A stretch of 64,000 nucleotides of DNA from Hygrocybe punicea (lineage: Eukaryota > Basidiomycota > Agaricomycetes > Agaricales > Hygrophoraceae). The stretch spans positions 4,092,001 to 4,156,000 of the forward strand of contig OY744463.1 in NCBI GenBank assembly GCA_963556145.1, read 5' to 3'. Under the pieces are notes generated by a model, which did no database searches, was not told the origin of the DNA, and saw only the letters and a list, made by a program, of their open reading frames with translations. Of this stretch, positions 56,439 through 64,000 are shown one piece after another (within the stretch, counting starts at the first letter, position 1; every line of letters begins with the position of its first letter). The position numbers and the translations under genes were made by a program.

Positions 56439-57041
56439 TAGTGTTGCCGTAGTTCGGTTCCGAACCTAGCCGAACCCGGTTCAAACCCCGAACCGAACCC
56501 GGGGTTCAGTCTAAGTTCAGCCAAATGCTGAACCGGACCGCGGGTTCGGTTCAGGGTTTCGAGGCTGGCCGGATTTCCTGAACGGCTCCAAACCGCGTCC
56601 AAACCGCGAACGCGGATATTTTTAAGGAATTTATTTCATTTGTTTTTCATATTTCTTTACTTACCATTTCATGTTAAACGGTATCATGTGACCGGCCGTG
56701 ACGAGGTAGCTTTCACGCGACACAGCAACATCAACGCGGATTGAACACAACACAATTTGTGTTGTGTTCCTCAAGGTAAGTTTCCTTTTTTTCTTAACTT
56801 TACTAATGTTATTTGCGACAGGAAAATCGACAACCACGGCAACGACAACCACGACGCCCAGCAGCAGCAGCAGCAATGTCGGCAGCAGCAGCAACAGCGG
56901 CAGCGGCAACGGCAACAGCAGCAACAGCAGGAGCGCAGCAGCAACAGCAGCAACGGAAACGGCAACGGCAACGGCAACAGCAACAGCAGCAGCAGCAGCA
57001 GCAGCAGCAACGGCCACGACAGCAGCAGCAGCGCCGGCAGC

Positions 57042-57076
<35 letters not shown>

Positions 57077-57151
57077 CGCAGGAGCAACAGCAGCAACGGC
57101 GGCAGCAGCAACGGCGGCAACAGCAGCAGCAGCAGCAGCAGCGCCGGCAGC

Positions 57152-57189
<38 letters not shown>

Positions 57190-57780
57190 CGCAGGAGCAA
57201 CAGCAGCAACGGCGGCAGCAGCAACGGCGGCAACAGCAGCAGCAGCAGCAGCAACGCTGGCAGCAGCAACACCGGCAGCAGCAGCAGCTGCTGCTGGTGC
57301 ATCAAGCCCCAACATCACCATCAGCGGCGGCAACAACAACGGCAACCACCACCACAACGGCCAGCAGCAGCAGCAGCAGCAATGCCGGCAGCAGCAGCAA
57401 CAGCGGCAGCAGCAACGGCAACAGCAGCAGCAGGAGCGCAGCAGCGACGGCGACGGCAGCAGCAGCAGCAGCACCAGCAGTGGGAGCGGCAGCAGCAGCA
57501 GCAACAGCACCAGACGGCTCCCCCGTAGCCCAACTTCCTCGCGAAGCGTAGCGCCGTATCAATTGATACGTGCCTGCCATTCGCGAGGAGAACGGAGCTC
57601 AGGGGTGAGCCAACCTCGGTCTGGGGTTCAGACCGCGTCTGAACCCAGACCGAACGCTAAGAGACGGTTCAAAGCCGTTCGGGTCCAGGTTTGGCCATGC
57701 GCCAAACCGGACCCGAAGTTCAGTTCGCGGTTCCGCCAAAAAGGGTCGGAACCGGACCGAACTGAACTTCGGCAACACTA
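56439..57780 (+). mobile_element. Non-autonomous hAT-type element with CAG core, copy 3 (1342 bp)
   Basis: Starts TAGTGTTGCCGTAGTTCGG and ends ACTTCGGCAACACTA. Perfect 8-bp duplication AGTCCATC at 56431-56438 and 57781-57788. Intron 56776-56821 (GTAAGT...GACAG). CAG/CAA core about 56860-57520 with large internal tandem blocks (GCAGCAACGGCGGCAGCAGC units). Palindrome 57537-57588. It carries the empty site that proves the insertion of the 137-bp element in copy 2. Confidence 0.94.
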
Positions 57781-57788
57781 AGTCCATC

Positions 57789-57828
57789 CCGAACGCCTTG
57801 CGGTTGGATAGTAAAACTGAGTCCGCAT
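57789..57828 (-). pseudogene. KDZ passenger gene C, 5' end
   Basis: The ATG at 57828 begins MRTQFYYPTARRSGW and runs into the hAT-type element at 57780. This start is chosen because it is the only upstream ATG before a stop that continues in frame into TQGIVRK at 56438. Confidence 0.55.
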
Positions 57829-58214
57829 GGTGAGCAAAGAGAGGGAATGGAGAAGGAGGCTACTCAAATAAAGATGACGGTGCAAAGGTAGGGGCTGCAA
57901 ATGAAGGTATATAAAATTTCACCCGACAGACCATTAAACAGAGAACATACCGATCGCTTTTTGCTATAACCAATTGGGTATGGCTCGCACTAGGGTCGAC
58001 TAAGAATGAAGTGGCATGTAGCCAATTCGGCATTGCATGGAGACCCAAATTATATGAATCGACTCGAACATCGTCTGGCATTTGTTGCACGTGACTTTTA
58101 TTTGGCTGGCTAGAAAGGTAAGAGGCTAAGCTATTTGAAGAAAAGAAAAACACAGCCTAATTTAAAACACAAACAAGGCTAAGATGGCGGCCAGGAACGC
58201 CAGAGCGGAGTATA
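57829..58214. other. Intergenic, no gene seen
   Basis: Upstream of passenger gene C. AT-rich; contains a TATATAAAAT-type stretch in inverse at about 57909-57918 but no gene. Confidence 0.4.
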
Positions 58215-58688
58215 TCAGAAGCCTAGAAAAGAGTCCTGGGCTGCTGGGCTGCTGGTGCTACAACGATCAACGCAAACGTGTAAATAGCCTCCATTATTGG
58301 AATGTACCTTGAATTGAACAAATGTTTCATTTTTTATGTCAGCATTCATGGCATTGGAAAGATTTAAGGCTTGTTCGTGGGTGAGTCCCCATGGGGCACT
58401 CCTGAGTGCCACCTCCCACCTGCTGCTGCGAATGGTAGTAGTGAGAATATGAAGTTGCCAGAGAAGGGCGTCATCAAGATGATAGCAGTCCATAACCGCA
58501 TCCGTTTGTGGGCCGATGCTGATTAAAGTGCCCCCTAACACATTGTGGGATGTGGCTGCCAATGGGAAATGGAATAGATCTGGTGCGCATTGCTTGGCAG
58601 ACAAGTTCTGGTTTCTGCAGGGCGAGAATGGTGACACTAGGGTGGAAGTGTGATGAATGTCATGTGAAGCCAAGGGCAGAGGAGTCAT
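58215..58688 (-). CDS. ORF of 157 residues, unknown, directly after passenger gene D
   Basis: Opens MTPLPLASHDIHHTSTLVSP and ends AQDSFLGF. It starts 4 nt after the stop of the previous ORF on the same strand. It could be a separate exon set or readthrough sequence. No domain is recognised and a chance ORF is possible. Confidence 0.3.
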   Translation of the reverse strand: MTPLPLASHDIHHTSTLVSPFSPCRNQNLSAKQCAPDLFHFPLAATSHNVLGGTLISIGPQTDAVMDCYHLDDALLWQLHILTTTIRSSRWEVALRSAPWGLTHEQALNLSNAMNADIKNETFVQFKVHSNNGGYLHVCVDRCSTSSPAAQDSFLGF

Positions 58689-58691
58689 TTC

Positions 58692-59615
58692 TCATTCAGA
58701 CTTGTCAGCAACTGCAATAGCTTCCGCCCACCATTGTTCATCTTCAACCTCGTCAGCCTTGTCCTCAGATTTAGTTGGAATCGGAGTGCCAGCTGGCACG
58801 CAGCAACAGCGGATATGACACCCACCGCGAGAAAGGGATGGTGGCAGGAAAGATGGACCGTGTCTCTTCAACTGAATACCAAACACTACAACAATATGTA
58901 AATATGATCTAATTTTTAGTAATACCAATGGACTTACCAGGTGCTTCCGGTGGGACAATGTTCTCAATATGGCAACATGCAGCAAACCGGCGAAGGTGCG
59001 GAATGACGAAGTCCTCACCAAACCTTTGCACAAGAACTGCGGCATGTTCGCTTACAGGCCCGGGCTCGAGTAATTCCTGTGGTGTGATATAAAGGTCCAC
59101 CATGATGTTCTCAACAGTGAGGTCGTCAGAAGCTTTATAGCCGGGACATCGCATGAGCAATGTGATTCCACCATCGATATGGTCCTGCACCGTTGGAGTG
59201 GTACCTCGGTACCACTCCGGGGGCTCACGCAGGACTCAAGGGAAAGGTCGACTGGATAGGAAGGATGGACTGACTACTACATCAGGAAGGCTACTAACTA
59301 GGTCAACCATGGGAACCTGGTCACATGACTGGCAGGTCCCACTACTCCACCGTAAGCTGCAAATGGGTGAGGATCGTTTGCTACGACGGGGTAAAGATTC
59401 TAATTGCCTACAGCATCGAATATGTCTTTGCATGACTGGTCCAATAACTGCTTGGTTTCCTTGCCTTCCTGCCCACGAGACTCTCCTTTGTTGTGCAGTG
59501 CAATGTACATGGGGTGAAGGCCACCGTTATGCTTCACAGACAGGTGGTCATTGTCGGCAGAAACTTGATGGCGCAACATAGCCCGAGCGCCAGCCAAACG
59601 CGCATTGGGGCTCAT
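58692..59615 (-). pseudogene. KDZ passenger gene D, unknown function, split by a 156-bp insertion
   Basis: The likely start at 59615 reads MSPNARLAGARAMLRHQVS, then HNGGLHPMYIALHNKGESRG and a TAG at 59400-59402 followed in frame by NLYPVVANDPHPFAAYG. The 156-bp element at 59194-59349 interrupts. After it come HIDGGITLLMRCPGYKASD, LVQRFGEDFVIPHLRRFA, an intron at about 58880-58937, and RHGPSFLPPSLSRGG...CCCVPAGTPIPTK to a stop at 58692. Function is unknown; it lies between the KDZ transposase and gene C on the same strand. Confidence 0.55.
59194..59349 (+). mobile_element. 156-bp solo-LTR-like element, copy C (diverged)
   Basis: TGGAGTGGTACCTCGGTACC to CCCACTACTCCA. CCGT duplicated at 59190-59193 and 59350-59353. 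It shares GGGGGCTCACGCAGGACTC, GTCGACTGGATAGGAAGGAT and TGACTACTACATC with copies A and B. Confidence 0.82.
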
Positions 59616-59977
59616 ACTGTTGTTGGGAATTAAGGAATAGGCTGTTAGAATTCTAGTTGTAGTGTAGCCATGTGTTGTAGTACGTGATAAGAGATGAGAT
59701 TTGGTAGGCGTAGAATCTGGCATGGTGATGTGAGCGCAGTTTTGTCTGAGTTGGGTCATGGATTCAATGGGTCCTGGATTCAAAATCATTCAATGGGTCA
59801 TGGATTCAATTCGCAGTTCTTGACTCCAGCATCACATAGACTCTAATGCTTAGCGCTACTACGATGCCTAATACATAAAATAACTGCTGACAGTGAGAGG
59901 ACAGTGTTCATATCCGCTCAACAATGAATTTGAGTAACCTCACAACTCTTAAATTTGAGAAGTCACCGATATCATTA
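59616..59977. other. Intergenic between KDZ transposase and passenger gene D
   Basis: No gene seen. A direct repeat of TCATGGATTCAATGGGTC-type sequence at about 59756-59800 is the only structure noted. Confidence 0.4.
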
Positions 59978-62900
59978 CTAGTCTGTTATACATTGAATGA
60001 AGTCCACAAGCTTTTCAAGATCATGCACCTGCTGCTGATTGGCCTCATCGTCTTCCACCTCAGAAACTGGCGCTGGATCCTTAACACCACCAGCATTGCT
60101 CATAGAGCCCAGATGCACCCCTACACCTCGCTTACCCGAGAATCCAGCAAATTGTTCAATCTCATCCAACCATTGGAGAATCTTTTGGTTCACCGCAGAT
60201 CGTTGAGTCCACCAGTTGCACAATGCAGCGCACAAAGGAGGGTTGCTGACTGCAAGATCTCCAAGAACCTTGCTGACGTGCAAAGTATCATCATGAATCC
60301 TTGTGCGCACACGAGGTATCTCAACGTTAAGCCGTTCAATTTCCTCACGCGCACGGCAAAGCTTGAAATATTTGACCACGGCTTCGCGATATGCAGGCTG
60401 TGCCCATTTCTGTTGACGCACATCAGCACGAGTGTGGTGGAGAAGGTCAAATTCTGCTAGAAAACTATAGTCAACGATTTCCTTCCAGGAAAGGGCAGGT
60501 CGGGGAGGGTTAAGCTTGGCAGCCTGTGTATTGTACCGAGATAGGGCATTCCGTATGGCTTCCAATCGACGTTGAAGTGCTTTGCCTATCTGGCGATGAA
60601 GCTTGTAACCTATATCAATTTAGTAATCACAGTCATTAGGAATATTAATGTGGTGTGCATTCCTGACATGCCAAGTTTTGACAGCTCAAACAGCCGCATG
60701 ACAACCAAGTGCTCCAATCCCCCAAGGGCTTTATAATAGCCCCGAAGCAAAGCTCCCCCTTTGAAGTGCTTGTAGCCTATCGAGTCTACTGTCCATCGTT
60801 CTTCAATGCCAAGCTGGTTTTCAATATTGGATACATAGGCCTCGCTGTTCTGAAGCTTTGCATAAGTGGAATCAACACTTTGCCGGGCTTGAAGTAGAAC
60901 CCTGTGAATGTCGCCAGTAGCAACCATTGTAAAAACTTGATTGGCCGCAGTTCGAGCCATATCCCATTCTTGTCTATATTTGGGTTATTAAATATATACC
61001 TAACATTCGAACTTGACGTTCCTTACCTAAAATGAAAGAGGTCATTGAGCGCTTCAACGTACTGTATTTTGAGTTGTTCAAAAATGGGAGCATCTTTAAG
61101 ACCATCAAGGTATGCTTTCTCTTCGGCGAAATACCATACAAAATCATCGTCAGATATGTTGAGTTCCGTTTTGATGGCAGCCAACTCTGTTTCTAGGGAA
61201 AAAATCGCATCAAGAGCTTCACGATAATGGTTGCGAAGGAAGTTCCCTAAATAGCCTTAGCTTCATCACATCCGAATAAAAATCCCTTACCAAGTGCCGC
61301 ATATTTATCTTCATCCCAAAAATCAAAATGTTCAAGTATAGCTTGGAGTCGGTGGAACCATGAAGCGTGCCGAGTAGTTCGTGCCTGATCATTCGAAGAT
61401 GAAAACACATGTTCACATCCCTCACCTTCAAAATGTCCAGTGCCTTTAATGTAAAGGGGATGCCACCGAACTTGGCATCCCCTGTTGTGGGTGTGTCCAT
61501 GGAATGCACCAACCATGAGTCAGAAGCCCAGCTGTCGTGCACGCTCCCCAAGACTGCTATTTTGTACCATAGTTTCAAAAGCACACCCTATGTCATATGC
61601 AGCACCAATTTTACTGCCGTAAACTTGAAGAAGGCGGTTAACCATGGCAAGGCCATATTTAGCCCTGAAACTCATGAATTAGAGATCAGGCACAAGCCAT
61701 TGAAGAAAAACCCACAGCTCTCCACTCCGGATCATATCGCAACCAAGTAAGACAAACCTATGCCAGCATGTCGTGATAAAAATGCCCGACTCCTCAAATA
61801 GCGAAAACATCTTTTTCCGCTGATCAGGTCCCGCATTCCGCCATCGTTTGACACATTCTCTGGGTGAGCAGTCATTGTCGATGTCTTCCCAATCATCAAC
61901 GTCAGGATTTTTAGGCTATCATATATTGAGTTCTTCGTATATTATTTCGCCTGACGACTTACTGATGTGCCTTGGACTTCATTTGCAAATTGGTTAACCT
62001 CCTCAGGGGAAAGCCAACGATCGGATTCAATAATGCGAGAATCAAGTCGGGTCTTCATGTTGTGCATGGGGGCCGCAATCCGTCGAAGGGAGTTATTGCC
62101 ATCAAAGGTACAAAAGAAAGAGAAAAGAAGGTCTGGTTCATTTTCGAGTTTATAAAAACAAGCAGGGCAAACATTCAACAGCCGGTAATTTGGCGTGTCG
62201 TAACCAAGCGCAACCTTGATTTGGGTGTTCACACGCCGCTGAATATCCAAATACACATCAAATGCAGCCAAAAATTGTTCAGCCAAATAAGAATGATACG
62301 GAATCTACAAACATCATTATTACGATCAGAGCTAAGACTTTACAGCACAATAAACAAACTTGGTGCATGTGACACAAGGTTTTGCATTGCGCCTCGATAC
62401 TCAACCAAGGGCATGTGCAGTGCGATAGGTGGAAAGATGCTAGTGTTCTCAGAGACACGGCGACGGTGGGGTGGAGGGGAGAACAACCAAGGAAACCATG
62501 ATGTAGGAGTGATTCATTGGGGTATATATCAGTCGATAGCGTAGTGAGTGAAGTCTGCCGTCGAACTTAAAATTATTAGTAGGGATTTGCAAAATAAAAA
62601 ATGAAACTTACAGTATGTGTCAATAAGATCAATTGGCAGGAGGGGAACTTCCTGAAATTCAGCTGCCAGGGGTGGAGATGAAAGCAGGCCTTCACTGTTG
62701 TTGGTGCACATAATACAATCTAGATAGGCATCTACAAGTCGTTCCATCTGTACATCCCAATTTGTGTTGTGGATTTCAAGACGGTCCCGATGATCTCGGT
62801 GATCTGTTCGGTGGCTAGAATTCAATGTCAGCTTTGGAAGCAGGGAAAGAGACAATGGACATACTAGCCAGGGAGTTCATTGGTGAGTTCCCGGTAGACC

Positions 62901-63253
62901 TCATATTTGCCTCCTTCTTGGCTGATGTCAAATCCCTCTTGTCCTGGAACAACAGTTTCAAATACAGAAGTATCGTCGTCCATTATGCCTGTGTCGATGT
63001 CCATTGCCTGAACGGCATCGCGAACCTCCTGCGAGAGCTCTGAGGGTAATGTTTTATGCGACTAATTAGCAATAATAAAAGCAAAATGAATACCTTGAAT
63101 GATTGCTCGTCGCGTGGTGTCATTTGCAGCTTGTCGTTCGCTCTGCTTCCCAGCTTGCAAAATGTTTGTACGACGTCCAGTATGCCCCCCACGATGCTTG
63201 ATGCTGGCTTTGGAGAGCCCCACGATCTTGTGAGAGGTGGAATGTCGATTCAT
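59978..63253 (-). pseudogene. KDZ-superfamily transposase, second element, one in-frame TGA
   Basis: The start MNRHSTSHKIVGLSKASIKH is at 63253, basic as in other KDZ N-termini. Exons follow with MDIDTGIMDDDTSVFETVVP (about 63004), RTDHRDRLEIHNTNWDVQME (about 62800) and VCPACFYKLENEPDLLFSF. Catalytic blocks: CTFDGNNSLRRI (Asp, about 62112), AAYDIGCAFETMV (about 61590), EGEGCEHVFSSSNDQARTTR (Glu, about 61425). A TGA at 61520-61522 sits in LGF-stop-LMVGAFHGH where CGA (Arg) is expected. Long helical exons continue (ETELAAIKTELNISDDDFVW; MARTAANQVFTMVATGD; NPPRPALSWKEIVDYSFLAE) to the stop at 59978. At least eight introns. Apart from the TGA it looks well preserved. Confidence 0.85.
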
Positions 63254-63415
63254 AGCATGATATTTGATAAAACAGAGGGAATGGGCAGAAGGTGGGGAAG
63301 TGAGAATTGCGGGGAGAAGGGTGGGGGGTGTTGCCCACCAGGGGAACGTTCCACAGAGCAGGGCTTGAATGTTAGCAGAAAAATCGTGGGAATGAAAAAG
63401 TGAGTGCACGGACCC

Positions 63416-64000
63416 CAAACAAACATTCGCGCAGACCACCACTACCGTCACTCTCAACATGAGCAAGTGGTCACGTAGCGGACTTTTCAGGTGCAGAAGT
63501 GAGTCCTTCGAATTCTACATCTTTTCATATCATTTACTAACCAATTCCTCTGCTAGGTACAACGCGCCAGAATCGACGCCAACAACAATGGTGCAGGATG
63601 GCGACGGTGACTCCAACACCACCTACAACGCCCCAGCCCCCTCCGCCTTGCCCATTCACTAGCGTCCCCTCCCATCTACCCATTTACCGGCACCCTCATC
63701 TACCAACAGCCTCTCCCATCTACCAACAGCCTCCCTCACCTACCAATGCCCCCCCCCCATTTTCCAATGACCCTTGCACCCCCCAACTACCCTCTCTGAC
63801 CCTCTCGCCCACCCCCTTCTGCCTTTCCCGCCTTCTCCTGCCACCCTTCAGCACATTCTCCCAGCTTTCCGCCCTCGCCCGCCTTCACCCACCCTCCGGC
63901 CCATCCTCCCCAATACCATCCTGCCCTCCCAGTGGCCTCCCGCGCCCTCCTGCACACTCTGTCCCCCAACACCTTACAACGTCTTCGGCACCCTCTATTG
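63416..64000 (+). repeat. Right long inverted repeat of the second KDZ element, running off the edge
   Basis: The inverse of about 45148-45796. The inner boundary is CAAACAAACATTCGCGC at 63416. It carries a start codon at 63459, exon MSKWSRSGLFRCR, a 58-nt intron (63499-63556; GTGAGT...GCTAG) and a C-rich frame open to the edge. Confidence 0.8.

Noticed and set aside
1..64000. CRISPR arrays, bacterial promoters or operons, tRNA and rRNA genes
   Set aside because: Intron-bearing eukaryotic transposon sequence throughout; no direct-repeat/spacer array and no tRNA cloverleaf was noticed by eye. A covariance-model scan would be needed to exclude tRNAs.

Overview
The window looks like a transposon graveyard from a basidiomycete (agaricomycete-type) nuclear genome. 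The evidence is short GT-AG introns of about 45-60 nt, Ty3/gypsy, Tad1-type LINE, hAT, MULE and two KDZ (Kyakuja-Dileera-Zisupton) transposases, and a fragment of a fungal type I fatty acid synthase. I see no convincing intact housekeeping gene, tRNA or rRNA. Nearly every coding stretch belongs to, or was carried or broken by, a mobile element.

Layout. 1-3830: 5' part of a Ty3/gypsy element on the minus strand, with gag and pol open and joined by a -1 frameshift site. 4800-9656: a degenerate MULE-type transposon whose Ulp1-like peptidase and transposase genes are split by a 1.3-kb hAT-type element with a perfect 8-bp target duplication (6169-7493). 9657-10898: a related TIR element. 11588-32339: one Tad1-like LINE on the minus strand with a 13-bp target-site duplication. 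It is split by an 11.06-kb KDZ transposon (13024-24080) and by a 3.36-kb hAT element that looks coding-competent (28578-31937). 32640-34706: a gypsy integrase relic split by another hAT-like element. 35089-36612: a decayed gene with a Zn2Cys6-like cysteine pattern, split by a 303-bp MITE. 36739-44330: two LTRs of one family in opposite orientation, a second CAG-rich hAT-type element, micro- and minisatellites, and a DDE transposase fragment.

About 44860 to beyond the right edge: a second KDZ element bounded by inverted repeats of at least 585 bp, each with a spliced proline-rich reading frame. It holds a KDZ transposase (59978-63253) and passenger genes. One passenger gene is split by an 8.9-kb hAT element (47225-56115) and by the third CAG-rich element (56439-57780). 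The 8.9-kb hAT element carries a decayed transposase and a piece of a fatty acid synthase gene that keeps an intron.

Over-arching patterns: (i) at least nine nesting events can be ordered, most with visible target duplications; (ii) in-frame stops in the relics are overwhelmingly TGA, often where CGA (Arg) or TGG is expected, suggesting C-to-T decay of methylated or RIP-like-mutated repeats; (iii) several non-autonomous hAT-type families share TIR starts, subterminal motifs and a conserved internal palindrome. Family assignments come from motif recognition without database searches; exon boundaries are approximate.
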